A DNA stretch of 64,000 nucleotides from Ulvibacter sp. MAR_2010_11 (GCF_002813135.1 NZ_PHTY01000001.1:1235501-1299500), one strand, 5' to 3'; shown: positions 8,097 to 17,171, counted from the stretch's first letter. Notes: a model not told the origin generated them from the sequence alone. Numbers and translations: made by a program.

Positions 8097-8960
8097 ATGG
8101 ATACAAAAGAACTTCTTAAAAAAGTACGTAAAATCGAGATTAAAACACGTCGTTTGAGCGATCACGTGTTTGGTGGCGAGTATCACAGTACGTTTAAGGG
8201 ACGCGGAATGACCTTTAGCGAGGTGCGTCAGTATCAGTTTGGGGATGACGTGCGTAATATCGATTGGAATGTAACGGCGCGTTACCATGAACCGTTTATT
8301 AAGGTTTTTGAAGAAGAACGCGAACTCACCATGATGCTCATGGCCGATATTAGCGGGTCCGAATTCTTCGGAACAGATACACAGTTTAAAAGTGAAATCG
8401 TTACCGAAATTGCCGCAACTCTTGCATTTTCGGCAATGCAGAACAATGATAAAATCGGACTTATACTTTTTTCAGATGAAATAGAGCTTTTTATTCCGCC
8501 GAAAAAAGGAAAATCGCATGTACTTCGAATTATTCGGGAATTACTGGAACACAAACCACAAAGTAAGAAAACAGACATCGCTCAGGCACTAAAGTACCTA
8601 ACCAATGTGATGAAGAAAAAAGCCATCGTTTTTGTGCTTTCCGACTTTATTACAGACGACTATAAGGACACCCTGAAAATTATTTCCAGGAAACACGATG
8701 TGACGGGGATTCGTATCTACGACAAACACGAAGAGACCATTCCAAATCTAGGGATGGTGCAAATGCAGGATGAAGAAACCGGCGAATTGCTTTTGGTGAA
8801 TACAGCCTCTAAAGGAGTAAGAAACGAGTATTACGCATACTATCGGGAGCGCGTTGACTATTTTGAAGATGCTTTTTTAAAGAGCGGAGCAGGTGCCTTA
8901 AGTTGTAGGGTTGATGAAAGTTATGTAAAGAAATTGTTGGGTTATTTTAAACGAAGATAA
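8097..8960 (+). CDS. DUF58 domain protein of the Bat operon
   Basis: 287 residues. The family hallmark YQFGDDVRNIDWNVTAR is at about residues 48-64, followed by a degenerate vWA fold: LMADISGSEFFG (about 82-93) has the Asp-x-Ser-x-Ser start of a MIDAS site, and later VFVLSDFITDD (about 178-188). DUF58 proteins pair with MoxR ATPases and are thought to be their vWA-type substrates or adaptors. It is cytoplasmic, with no signal or membrane segment. It sits 71 bases downstream of moxR, and six bases before the next gene. Confidence 0.92.
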   Translation: MDTKELLKKVRKIEIKTRRLSDHVFGGEYHSTFKGRGMTFSEVRQYQFGDDVRNIDWNVTARYHEPFIKVFEEERELTMMLMADISGSEFFGTDTQFKSEIVTEIAATLAFSAMQNNDKIGLILFSDEIELFIPPKKGKSHVLRIIRELLEHKPQSKKTDIAQALKYLTNVMKKKAIVFVLSDFITDDYKDTLKIISRKHDVTGIRIYDKHEETIPNLGMVQMQDEETGELLLVNTASKGVRNEYYAYYRERVDYFEDAFLKSGAGALSCRVDESYVKKLLGYFKRR

Positions 8961-8966
8961 GTAGGA

Positions 8967-10637
8967 ATGAGGATGTATGATGTACAATATAAAGATGTTT
9001 ATTTGGAAATAGCGCGCCGCTCTTTTTTCAAATATCTCCTGTCTTTTATCTTTTGTCTTTCCTCTTTTCTCTCTCTTTCCCAAGTAAGTTCCTCCATAGA
9101 TTCCACGCAGATTAAAATTGGAGAAGAACTTAAATACACCATTCAGGTGCAGGCTGATACCACAGATCTTGTGGTCTTTCCCGAAGGACAAACTTTTTTG
9201 CCTCTGGAAGTTATCGAATCCTATAAAATAGATACCACTTACGAGCAAGCCAAGTACCGTCTTATTAAAAGATATGGATTGACGCAGTTCGATTCGGGAG
9301 CGTATACCATTCCACCACAACGTGTTTTTATTAATGAAAAACAGTTTGCAACCGATTCTATTAAAGTTGAGGTGCGTGACGTTGCCGTAGACACCACCAA
9401 ACAGAAAATGTTCAATATAAAACCGGCGATTGAGGTTGAAAGTCCGCCCTTCGATTTTCTGAAATTGTTGTACTGGTTGTTGCCGATTTTACTGTTACTG
9501 GGAATTTTGGGATATGTTTTATTCCGCAGAAAAAAAAGAAAAGAAGCCGAAGAAAAACAACTGCCACCTTACGAAGAAGCGATTGTTGCTTTAAAAAAGC
9601 TGGACAGTTCAGACCTGCTGAAACATCACAAATCGAAAGAATACTATTCTCAGCTAACCGAAATTGTAAAACGATATTTAGACAGAGAGGTAGACGACGC
9701 TGCTTTAGAAAGTACCAGTGATGAACTCATCGCTCGCTTACAATTACATAAGGACGCCGGACATTTTGATTTCGATACTGAAACGATTCGTCATTTAGAT
9801 CAGATTCTAAAACGCGCCGATTTGGTAAAATTTGCCAAGATGCAGCAAGACGCCGGGCAGGCGGAGGCCGACAGAAAAACCATTGAAGAAATTATCACTG
9901 AAACACATGAAGTGATTCCGGAACCTTCGGAAGAAGAACTGTTGTTGAACGAAGAATACCTGAGAACACAACGTCTTAAAAAGCGTAACAAGCGCATACT
10001 CCTTGGAGTTGTTTCGGGAGTGCTGGTTATTTTACTTGTGGGAGGAATTTTCACTGCAACCCGAGGCTGGTCCTATGTAAAAGACAACCTTATTGGCCAT
10101 CCTACTAAAGATCTTTTAGAAGGCACATGGGTGCGAAGCGAGTACGGCGTTCCTGCGATTATTGTAGAAACTCCAAAAGTGCTGGTGCGTACACCTATGA
10201 ATATCTCGGAAGAAGGGCAGCAAATAACACTTTCAAACGATTTGTTTCAGTATGGAAGTCTGTTGGACAAATTTTACATTCTCTTAAATGTTGCGACATA
10301 TCAGGAAGGAGTCGAATTGGATTTTGATGTGATTTCGGAAGGGATTTTAAAATCACTAGAGCAGGAAGGCGCCACCAATATAATTGTTAAAAAGGAATCC
10401 TTTTCAACAGACAAAGGAGTGGAGGGAGAAAAAATATACGGAGAATTCGATTTCGCGAAGCCTTCAGAGAATGGAAATAGTGAAAGAATGGACTATGAAA
10501 TATTATTGTTTAAAAAGGGACAATCGCTTCAGGTGGTGGGAATATATTTCAGAAAAGACGATGCCTATGCGGCTAAGGTAAAAGAAAGAGTAATTAATTC
10601 GGTTGAAATAGAAGTTTCAGAAAGTAAGAAAGGCTAA
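8967..10637 (+). CDS. BatD-like membrane protein of the Bat operon
   Basis: 556 residues from the only reasonable ATG. An N-terminal hydrophobic segment FFKYLLSFIFCLSSFLSLSQ (about 20-39) looks like a signal peptide. It is followed by a beta-rich domain (about 40-145; IDSTQIKIGEELKYTIQV) like the first domain of BatD. A transmembrane helix at about 168-188 leads to a cytoplasmic helical part (PPYEEAIVALKKLD, then SDELIARL). A second membrane helix at about 346-368 (ILLGVVSGVLVILLVGGIF) precedes a C-terminal periplasmic-type domain. Between DUF58 and batA, flavobacterial operons carry such a gene. The signal peptide is encoded by a TCTTTT-rich heptamer repeat. The stop overlaps the batA start (TAATG). 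Role in the Bat complex is inferred from position. Confidence 0.75.
   Translation: MRMYDVQYKDVYLEIARRSFFKYLLSFIFCLSSFLSLSQVSSSIDSTQIKIGEELKYTIQVQADTTDLVVFPEGQTFLPLEVIESYKIDTTYEQAKYRLIKRYGLTQFDSGAYTIPPQRVFINEKQFATDSIKVEVRDVAVDTTKQKMFNIKPAIEVESPPFDFLKLLYWLLPILLLLGILGYVLFRRKKRKEAEEKQLPPYEEAIVALKKLDSSDLLKHHKSKEYYSQLTEIVKRYLDREVDDAALESTSDELIARLQLHKDAGHFDFDTETIRHLDQILKRADLVKFAKMQQDAGQAEADRKTIEEIITETHEVIPEPSEEELLLNEEYLRTQRLKKRNKRILLGVVSGVLVILLVGGIFTATRGWSYVKDNLIGHPTKDLLEGTWVRSEYGVPAIIVETPKVLVRTPMNISEEGQQITLSNDLFQYGSLLDKFYILLNVATYQEGVELDFDVISEGILKSLEQEGATNIIVKKESFSTDKGVEGEKIYGEFDFAKPSENGNSERMDYEILLFKKGQSLQVVGIYFRKDDAYAAKVKERVINSVEIEVSESKKG
9041..9075. repeat. imperfect heptamer repeat within a signal-peptide coding region
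   Basis: GTCTTTT, ATCTTTT, GTCTTTC, CTCTTTT, CTCTCTC follow one another with 7-base period. The stretch is read through in the BatD-like gene and encodes the hydrophobic core of its signal peptide (LLSFIFCLSSFLSL). A change of one unit would shift the frame. Confidence 0.6.
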
Positions 10638-11641
10638 TGTTTGAGAATTTTGAATTTGTAAATCCGCAGTTCTTCTGGTTGTTTTTAACACTTCCGGTGC
10701 TGGTGCTATGGTATTTATGGAAGCGGAAACAGCAAACAGCGGCATTAAAAATTTCGAGTACCAAAGGCTTTAAAACCAAAAAGAATTGGCTGGCGGGATT
10801 ACGACCGTTGTTGTTTATTTTCAGATTGTTGGCATTGGCTTTAATCATCACGGCCATGGCGCGCCCCAGAACGGTAGACGAGTCTACTCGAATTAAAACC
10901 ACAAAAGGGATTGACATAGTTATCGCAATCGACGTTTCGGCAAGTATGTTGGCACGCGATTTAAAACCGAATAGGTTAGAGGCGTTAAAAACTGTTGCGG
11001 CCCGCTTTATAAACGACCGCCCTAACGACCGTATTGGCCTTGTTGAATACGCCGGAGAAAGTTATACAAAAACACCATTAACCAGTGACAAAAGCATAGT
11101 GCTTTCGTCTTTAAATAGTATTCAGTATAATACCGTTATTGAAGGAGGAACCGCCATTGGAATGGGACTCGCTACAGCTGTAAATAGACTGAAAGACAGT
11201 CGCGCCAAGAGCAAGATTATTATTCTGCTAACCGACGGGGTGAATAACAGCGGATTTATAGATCCGAAGATCGCGAGTGAGCTGGCTGTGGAATTTGGAA
11301 TTAAAGTCTACACAATAGGCTTAGGAACCAACGGTATGGCGCAGTCACCCATTGGGATTAGACAGGATGGAAGTTTTCAGTACGGCAGTGTACAGGTAGA
11401 AATAGACGAAGCCTTGCTGAAGGAGATTGCCAAAACAACAGGAGGCGAATATTTTAGAGCCACAAGCACTTCCAAGTTGGTGGAAATTTACGAAGAGATA
11501 AACAAATTGGAAAAAACAGATATAGAAGAGTTTAAGTATCGTAATTACGACGAAAAATTCAGACCCCTGGTGCTGCTGGCACTTGTATTATTAGGAATTG
11601 AATTGTTGGTAAAGTATACGCTTTTCAGAAGTTTTATTTAA
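10637..11641 (+). CDS. batA: BatA, von Willebrand A domain membrane protein
   Basis: 334 residues. Two N-terminal membrane helices (FFWLFLTLPVLVLWYLW at about 10-26 and LLFIFRLLALALIITAMA at about 55-73) and one near the C-terminus (LVLLALVLLGIELLV) flank a vWA domain. The MIDAS metal site is intact: DVSASM at about 96-101, a Thr in the TPLTSD loop, and LLTDGVNNSG at about 195. The vWA domain should face the periplasm. BatA and BatB are paralogues expected to form an inner-membrane complex with BatC-E, worked by MoxR. The start overlaps the upstream stop by one base. Confidence 0.92.
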   Translation: MFENFEFVNPQFFWLFLTLPVLVLWYLWKRKQQTAALKISSTKGFKTKKNWLAGLRPLLFIFRLLALALIITAMARPRTVDESTRIKTTKGIDIVIAIDVSASMLARDLKPNRLEALKTVAARFINDRPNDRIGLVEYAGESYTKTPLTSDKSIVLSSLNSIQYNTVIEGGTAIGMGLATAVNRLKDSRAKSKIIILLTDGVNNSGFIDPKIASELAVEFGIKVYTIGLGTNGMAQSPIGIRQDGSFQYGSVQVEIDEALLKEIAKTTGGEYFRATSTSKLVEIYEEINKLEKTDIEEFKYRNYDEKFRPLVLLALVLLGIELLVKYTLFRSFI

Positions 11642-11660
11642 TGAATGTAAAAAAGTAACA

Positions 11661-12701
11661 GTGTATCAATTAGAAGAACCCATATATTTTTATCTACTTG
11701 CAGCCATCCCGGTGGTGGTCTTGCTGTTCTTCTTAGTGGTGCTTTGGAAGCGAACCGCACAGAAACGTTTTGCCGATTCGGAATTGCTTAAAAAGCTAAG
11801 TCCGAACAAGTCGGTTTTTAAACCTCTTTTAAAGCTTTTGGTAATTTGTTTGGCAATTGCGGGGCTGAGTTTTGCATTGGTAAACCCTAAAATTGGCACC
11901 AAATTGGAAACGGTAAAACGAGAAGGAGTAGATGTAGTTTTTGCCTTGGATGTGTCCAAAAGTATGCTTGCTGAAGACATTGCACCAAACCGTCTTGAGA
12001 AATCGAAGCAGTTAATCACTCAAATTATAAACAGTCTTGCCGGAGATCGAATTGGCATCATAGGGTACGCAGGCAGTGCTTTTCCGCAGGTTCCCATTAC
12101 TACCGATTTTTCTTCCGCCAAACTCTTTTTGGCGAATATGAATACCGATATGGTGTCTTCGCAGGGAACTGCCATCAATGAAGCCATACAAATGGCCGAG
12201 ACCTATTATAACGACGAAGAGCAAACCAATAGAGTTTTATTTATCATCAGCGACGGAGAAGATCACGAAGGAAATATTAGCGGCATTGCCGAGGAAGCCG
12301 CTTCCAAAGGCATTAAAATTTTTACCATTGGAGTGGGAACTGTTGAAGGTGGCCCTATTCCCATAAAGCGAAATGGAACTCTTCAGTATTACAAAAGAGA
12401 CGAAAATAACGAACAGGTAATTACGCGCTTGGGAGAAGCTACTTTAAAGGAAATTGCTGCCGAAGCCGATGGCGAATATATAAACGGAGGCAATACAAAA
12501 GAGGTTGTGGAAACCGTGACTGCCATTCTAAACGGCATGGATAAAAAGGAATTTGAAGCCAAGCAGTTTACAGATTTTAAGGATCAATTTCAGTGGTTTT
12601 TGGCCGGGGCATTATTTTTGCTGGTGCTGGATGTATTCCTGTTGGAACGAAAGACCGGTTGGTTGAAAAAATTAAACTTATTTAATGAACGCACAGAATA
12701 A
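11661..12701 (+). CDS. batB: BatB, von Willebrand A domain membrane protein
   Basis: 346 residues starting with GTG at 11661, because the two ATGs just upstream (11641, 11645) hit stops at once. Membrane helices lie at about 10-28 (YLLAAIPVVVLLFFLVVLW), 55-75, and near the C-terminus (WFLAGALFLLVLDVFLL). The vWA domain has DVSKSML at about 92-98 and FIISDGEDHEG at about 195, so the MIDAS site is complete. It is a paralogue of batA, 19 bases downstream of it. It belongs to the aerotolerance operon. Confidence 0.92.
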   Translation: MYQLEEPIYFYLLAAIPVVVLLFFLVVLWKRTAQKRFADSELLKKLSPNKSVFKPLLKLLVICLAIAGLSFALVNPKIGTKLETVKREGVDVVFALDVSKSMLAEDIAPNRLEKSKQLITQIINSLAGDRIGIIGYAGSAFPQVPITTDFSSAKLFLANMNTDMVSSQGTAINEAIQMAETYYNDEEQTNRVLFIISDGEDHEGNISGIAEEAASKGIKIFTIGVGTVEGGPIPIKRNGTLQYYKRDENNEQVITRLGEATLKEIAAEADGEYINGGNTKEVVETVTAILNGMDKKEFEAKQFTDFKDQFQWFLAGALFLLVLDVFLLERKTGWLKKLNLFNERTE

Positions 12702-12735
12702 AATGGTATTGAGAAGCTTAGTTTTTGTTTCTGAA

Positions 12736-13581
12736 ATGGTTACGAAGCGTATTGCCTTGCTTGTAATACTATTGGCTTCGGTGGGAGCGGTGGCTCAGAA
12801 TGACAAGGAACAAAAGAAATTACTGAAAGAATCGATGGAATATCTAAGTGATGCTTCAGAAAATCTTCAGGAAAATAATTTCCCTATTGCCGAAGCCGAT
12901 TACAGAAAGGCCATCGACAGAAATCCCGTAGATGAGACCGGAAAATACAATCTGGGGAACGCCTATTACAACAAGGCATTAAATGCCGAAGCGATGCGTC
13001 GCTTTCAACAGGCAGCTTCGGTTGCAACTACCAAACCCGAAAAACACAAGGCATTTCATAATTTGGGAAACACCTATATGAATTCCAAGCAATATCAGGA
13101 AGCGGTAGAGGCGTATAAGAATGCCTTGCGCAACAATCCTGCAGACGATGAAACTCGTTACAATTTAGCCCTTGCCAAAAAAATGCTCGAAGAACAGCAA
13201 AAGAACGGTGGAGGCGACGACGACAATAAGGAGGAGAACAAAGACAATAAGGATCAGGAAGACAAGGAAAATAAGGACGATAAAGGGAAAGACAAGGAGA
13301 GCGACGAGGGTAAGGATAAGGAAAACGAAGACAAGGGCGACCAGAAGGACGAGAATAAAGAAGGCGACAATAAGGAGGACAAAGGAAAGCCTGAAGAGAA
13401 AAAGGATGGAGAAAGTGAGAAAGAAAAGCCGCAGCAGCAGCAACCCGTTCCGGGACAATTATCTCCTCAGCAGATTCAGAATTTGCTGGAAGCTATGAAC
13501 AACGAAGAGAAAAAAGTGCAGGATAAAGTGAATGCCACAAAACAAAAAGGCGCAAAAGTAAAATCGAATAAAGACTGGTAA
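12736..13581 (+). CDS. batC: BatC, TPR protein with highly charged tail
   Basis: 281 residues from the ATG at 12736, chosen because MVTKRIALLVILLASVGAVAQ is then a normal signal peptide; ATGs at 12685 and 12703 are in frame and would add up to 17 residues and overlap batB. Tetratricopeptide repeats fill about residues 25-150 (YNLGNAYYNKALNAEAMRRF, FHNLGNTYMNSKQYQEAVEAY, RYNLALAKKML). A low-complexity Lys/Asp/Glu tract covers about 155-230 (repeats of NKDNKDQEDKENKDDKG type). It ends in a Gln-rich motif and LSPQQIQNLLEAMNNEEKKVQDK. It is periplasmic and likely scaffolds BatA/BatB. The charged tract is purine-rich at DNA level and repetitive. Confidence 0.88.
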   Translation: MVTKRIALLVILLASVGAVAQNDKEQKKLLKESMEYLSDASENLQENNFPIAEADYRKAIDRNPVDETGKYNLGNAYYNKALNAEAMRRFQQAASVATTKPEKHKAFHNLGNTYMNSKQYQEAVEAYKNALRNNPADDETRYNLALAKKMLEEQQKNGGGDDDNKEENKDNKDQEDKENKDDKGKDKESDEGKDKENEDKGDQKDENKEGDNKEDKGKPEEKKDGESEKEKPQQQQPVPGQLSPQQIQNLLEAMNNEEKKVQDKVNATKQKGAKVKSNKDW

Positions 13582-13583
13582 CA

Positions 13584-15359
13584 ATGAAGTTGAAGCATTT
13601 CATATATGTCCTGTTTTTTATTGCAAGCTGCGGAGCAATGCAGGCGCAGATTCAGTTTGAAGCCAAACTGAGCAAAAAGCGTCTGGGCATTAACGAACGC
13701 TTACGGGTAGATTTTGAAATGAATCAGGACGGGGATAATTTTAATCCGCCCGATTTTCGGGGATTCCGGGTTGTGGGTGGGCCCAATCAGGCAATTAGCA
13801 ATTCGTATATCAACGGAAGAAGAAGCTATTCTAAAACTTATTCCTACTTTCTGTCACCGCAATCTCGCGGAAAATTCACCATTGGGCAGGCAACTATTGA
13901 AATTGAAGGTCAGACGTACAAGACCAATCCTATTGAAGTAGAGATTACTGCCGCTGTTGAACAACCCAAGGACGAAAACAATGCCGAATATGTTGCAAGT
14001 GAAAACGTACATCTTGTTGCCGAAGTATCCAATTCGAATCCTTATTTAAACGAGGCTATAACAGTAGTTTATAAAATGTATGTCTCGCATGATGTGAGTA
14101 TTACCAGTAGCTGGCGAGAAATAGATACACCAAAATACGCCGATTTCTGGAGTCAGAATATCGACAATCAAGGAAATTTTAAGATTTATGAAGGCGAGTT
14201 TAAGGGCGAAAATTACAGGTATGTAATTTTACGCACCACGGTCTTGTATCCCCAAAAAACGGGGGAGTTAAACATTGAACCCCTTACTTTGGATGTGCCT
14301 ATCGACGTACAGGGAAACAAAAGAGATATTTTTGGGCGAAGATTAATGACTAGGGTAAATAAGACTATTTCGGCCGGAAACCGAACCATTACGGTAAAAC
14401 CGCTACCTACCGAAGGTCGCCCCGATAATTTTAACGGTGCAGTTGGATCATTTCAGTTTAATGTGACGACCAATAAAACTACTTTGGATGCGGGTGAGGC
14501 CTTAGAAATGGCGATCAAGGTATCGGGAGAAGGAAATATAAAACTCTTCGATTTACCCACGGTAAAATTGCCTTCCTCTTTGGAAATGTACGAGCCGGAA
14601 CGCAGCGAAAATGTACGAACCAATCGTACCGGAATGGCGGGTGACATCACCGAAAAATATACCATTGTTCCGCAGTTTAAAGGGAATTATCCCATTCGAC
14701 CTATCCCTTTTTCGTACTTCGATCCCAAAACCGAAAAATACAATACCATTTCTTCGAACGAAATTATTCTCAATGTTGTAAATGGACCTGTTACATCGGA
14801 AAATAGCACAACTTCCAATAATTCCGATTCAAAAAAAGCGGTTGTACTTTCCAAAGAACAATTTAAATATATCAAGCTAAACGCCGAACTGCAATCAAAA
14901 TCGCACGAGCCCTTTTTTAAATCGGTTTTGTTCTGGAGTTTGTTGGGCGGACCGTTGTTGCTAATTCCAATATTTATTATAGTCGGGAAAAAGCGAGATA
15001 AGCGGTTGGCCGATTATGAAGGAAACCGACTTCGGAAAGCCGATAGAATGGCGAAGAAATATTTAAGTGAAGCCAAGAAGAACATGGCGAACAAAGCCAC
15101 TTTTTATGAGGCTTTAGAACGGGCTTTACACAACTATTTAAAAGCCAAATTAAACATAGAAACCTCCGAAATGGCCAAAGACCGAATAGCTGTGCTGTTA
15201 GAGGAGCGGGAAGTTTCGGGAGCCAATATCCAACAATTTACAAATTTGTTGAAAAGCTGCGAATTTGCCCGCTATACACCGGCTTCCAATGTGACTATTC
15301 AACAGGATTACAATAAAGCAGTGGAGACCATTGCGGCAATTGACAAACAAATTCAGTAA
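13584..15359 (+). CDS. batD: BatD protein
   Basis: 591 residues. A signal peptide (FIYVLFFIASCGAMQAQ) leads into the characteristic opening of the BatD family: AKLSKKRLGINERLRVDF, then NPPDFRGFRVVGGP with SYSKTYSYFLSPQSRGKFTIG at about 70-95. Several immunoglobulin-like beta domains follow to about 430. One membrane helix (VLFWSLLGGPLLLIPIFIIVG, about 455-475) separates a cytoplasmic helical tail with an ALERALHNYLKAKL segment. BatD is the exported beta-rich partner of BatA/B/C. The gene begins 3 bases after the batC stop. Confidence 0.92.
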   Translation: MKLKHFIYVLFFIASCGAMQAQIQFEAKLSKKRLGINERLRVDFEMNQDGDNFNPPDFRGFRVVGGPNQAISNSYINGRRSYSKTYSYFLSPQSRGKFTIGQATIEIEGQTYKTNPIEVEITAAVEQPKDENNAEYVASENVHLVAEVSNSNPYLNEAITVVYKMYVSHDVSITSSWREIDTPKYADFWSQNIDNQGNFKIYEGEFKGENYRYVILRTTVLYPQKTGELNIEPLTLDVPIDVQGNKRDIFGRRLMTRVNKTISAGNRTITVKPLPTEGRPDNFNGAVGSFQFNVTTNKTTLDAGEALEMAIKVSGEGNIKLFDLPTVKLPSSLEMYEPERSENVRTNRTGMAGDITEKYTIVPQFKGNYPIRPIPFSYFDPKTEKYNTISSNEIILNVVNGPVTSENSTTSNNSDSKKAVVLSKEQFKYIKLNAELQSKSHEPFFKSVLFWSLLGGPLLLIPIFIIVGKKRDKRLADYEGNRLRKADRMAKKYLSEAKKNMANKATFYEALERALHNYLKAKLNIETSEMAKDRIAVLLEEREVSGANIQQFTNLLKSCEFARYTPASNVTIQQDYNKAVETIAAIDKQIQ

Positions 15360-15377
15360 TCTTTTCAGAAAAGAAAA

Positions 15378-16127
15378 ATGAAAAAAATTGTTTTTTTATT
15401 GACATTTCTAAGTGCTCTTTCAGGGTTTGCTCAAAACGACGCGCTTTTCGAGCAGGGAAAAGAATTATATAAAAGCGAAAAATACAACGAAGCACTTGCC
15501 AGCTGGATGAAAATCCTCAACAGTAAGGAACACTCGGCAGCCTTGTATTTTAATCTGGGAAATGCACATTATAAGCTAAATCAGATAGGACCCAGTATTT
15601 ATTATTATGAAAAGGCATTGCAATTGGCACCCAACGATTCCGACATTCAAAACAATCTGGCCTTTGCCGAAAATGCCCGAATAGATACCATAGAGCCTTT
15701 ACCCCAAACCATTTTTACCCGGTGGTATAAAGGAATATCGGGGGTGCTCACCTACGATGGGTGGGCGATTGCCACAACTGTTTGCTCCATTCTCTTTGTT
15801 ATCCTCTTTTTATTGTATTATTTCTCTGCTTCGGAACAGAAAAAGCGACTGCTGTTTACAAGTTCTATTGTAAGCATTTGTGTATTGTTATTTTCATTGG
15901 TGATGGCATTTAAGACCTACGATGACTTTATAAAAAACCGCTCTGCTATAATTTTTTCTGAAAGAACCGAAGTAAAAAGTGAACCTACGCTGGGAAGTGA
16001 AGTTGCCTTCGTTTTGCACGAGGGAACTAAGGTTCAGATTCTCGAGCAAGACGATCAATGGTACCGAATAGAACTGGCCGACGGGAAAGATGGGTGGCTT
16101 CCCGCAACCGAATTAAAAGAACTGTAA
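15378..16127 (+). CDS. batE: BatE, TPR and SH3 domain membrane protein
   Basis: 249 residues. A signal peptide (MKKIVFLLTFLSALSGFAQ) precedes two TPR motifs (about 22-105: LFEQGKELYKSEKYNEALA, YFNLGNAHYKLNQIGPSIYYYEKAL). Two membrane helices follow at about 130-152 (AIATTVCSILFVILFLLYYF) and 160-180. The C-terminal ~65 residues are a bacterial SH3 domain (VKSEPTLGSEVAFVLHEGTKV, DGWLPATELKEL), which may bind peptidoglycan or a partner. This closes the Bat operon; the next gene is convergent, with one base between the stops. Confidence 0.9.
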   Translation: MKKIVFLLTFLSALSGFAQNDALFEQGKELYKSEKYNEALASWMKILNSKEHSAALYFNLGNAHYKLNQIGPSIYYYEKALQLAPNDSDIQNNLAFAENARIDTIEPLPQTIFTRWYKGISGVLTYDGWAIATTVCSILFVILFLLYYFSASEQKKRLLFTSSIVSICVLLFSLVMAFKTYDDFIKNRSAIIFSERTEVKSEPTLGSEVAFVLHEGTKVQILEQDDQWYRIELADGKDGWLPATELKEL

Positions 16128-16128
16128 A

Positions 16129-16662
16129 TTATTCCGGGATTTCTTCCGCCTCGTCTTTTTCAGTTTCGATTCGATCGACTTCTTTTAGAATATGTGGGAG
16201 TACAATGGGTGCCAACGAAGCAACCGGGGCATATAGGTAGGATTCGGCTTTCTTTTCTTCAGAAATAACATATCCGCTCAAAGTGGAAGACGCATTCACG
16301 AACATAAAAACCACACTAATAATAAACGCGTAGGTGATTGCATTAAAAACACCCCCCAGCAATTTATTGATAATGCCCAGCATGGCAAAATCTGCTATTC
16401 GGGTAAGTAATTTTCCCGCCATTGAAATAAGAAATAATATAATTACAAAGGTTACGGCAAAACCAACTAATTGCGATGTTTGAGCACTCCAATCGAACCA
16501 TTTTGAAATAAAGCCTCCTGCATAGCTCGAAAAATACAATGCGCCGTAAGCACCGGCTATCAAACCTATAAGCGAGGCGAGTGATACAAACAGCCCGTTT
16601 TTGAATCCTGCGTAAAATCCTATCAATAAAATAATTCCCAAAGCAATGTCTACTGTGTTCAT
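16129..16662 (-). CDS. CvpA family membrane protein
   Basis: 177 residues from the ATG at 16662, which gives the standard CvpA opening NTVDIALGIILLIGFYAGFKNG. An in-frame ATG 27 bases upstream is less likely. Four membrane helices are visible (about 5-22, 27-48, 65-88, 105-130), then an acidic tail ending DEAEEIPE. CvpA proteins are needed for colicin V export in E. coli and for tolerance of bile and peroxide in other bacteria; their mechanism is unknown. The gene is divergent from the small protein at 16777. Confidence 0.85.
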   Translation of the reverse strand: MNTVDIALGIILLIGFYAGFKNGLFVSLASLIGLIAGAYGALYFSSYAGGFISKWFDWSAQTSQLVGFAVTFVIILFLISMAGKLLTRIADFAMLGIINKLLGGVFNAITYAFIISVVFMFVNASSTLSGYVISEEKKAESYLYAPVASLAPIVLPHILKEVDRIETEKDEAEEIPE

Positions 16663-16752
16663 ATTGTTTATTTGTTCTAAATATACCAAATCTTATAAAA
16701 CTGAAAATCTCAATTTCGGAAGAAAAAGGAAATCAGATACAGAATATACTTT

Positions 16753-16760
16753 TACCTTTG
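16753..16760 (+). promoter_or_regulatory. putative -7 promoter box
   Basis: TACCTTTG is a perfect TAnnTTTG match, 16 bases before the start at 16777. Confidence 0.45.
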
Positions 16761-16776
16761 CCAAATAAGAATAATT

Positions 16777-17133
16777 ATGGCCAGAGATGAACAATTAAAA
16801 CTAAGATGGGAAGCAGTAGTTTCTATGTTAAGCAATCGTTTTGCCGATGGGGAAGCCTTGGACCTGGATGCAGTTATCTATTTGGTTGGAGTTCAGGAGT
16901 TGGGACAGTTACACCGAAAGTTTAAAAAGGACGAGAAGATTAATTTAATGCATATTGCCATTTGCAGATTGTTGGAGCCTTTCGGATATTATGAGTTCGA
17001 ATATTTCGACGAACAAGGATGGCCACATTATAAAATTTTGGAACAATTACCACCTTTGAAGGCAGGTGAGCAAAGCGTTTTGATGAAAGAAGCGATTGTA
17101 CAGTATTTCCTGGAAAAGGAAGTGATTGAGTAG
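16777..17133 (+). CDS. conserved hypothetical protein upstream of pheS
   Basis: 118 residues, soluble, with no signal peptide or metal motif. Recognisable segments are LKLRWEAVVSMLSNRFADGE, AVIYLVGVQELGQL, LMHIAICRLLEPFGYYEF and an acidic end. It reads like a compact helical protein of unknown function found in Bacteroidota. It has its own promoter-like box and lies 38 bases before pheS, so it may be cotranscribed. I cannot assign a role. Confidence 0.65.
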   Translation: MARDEQLKLRWEAVVSMLSNRFADGEALDLDAVIYLVGVQELGQLHRKFKKDEKINLMHIAICRLLEPFGYYEFEYFDEQGWPHYKILEQLPPLKAGEQSVLMKEAIVQYFLEKEVIE

Positions 17134-17141
17134 AAAATATG

Positions 17142-17149
17142 TAGTTTTG
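17142..17149 (+). promoter_or_regulatory. putative -7 promoter box for pheS
   Basis: TAGTTTTG matches TAnnTTTG exactly, 22 bases before the pheS start at 17172. A TTG lies at 17126-17128, closer than the usual spacing. Confidence 0.4.
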
Positions 17150-17171
17150 CCAGCCGAAGTATTTTTTTGAT

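Noticed and set aside
13165-13498. Long open frames opposite to and in another frame of batC
   Set aside because: They arise from the purine-rich Lys/Asp/Glu tract; their products are low-complexity Arg/Lys/Thr or Leu/Val/Phe strings.
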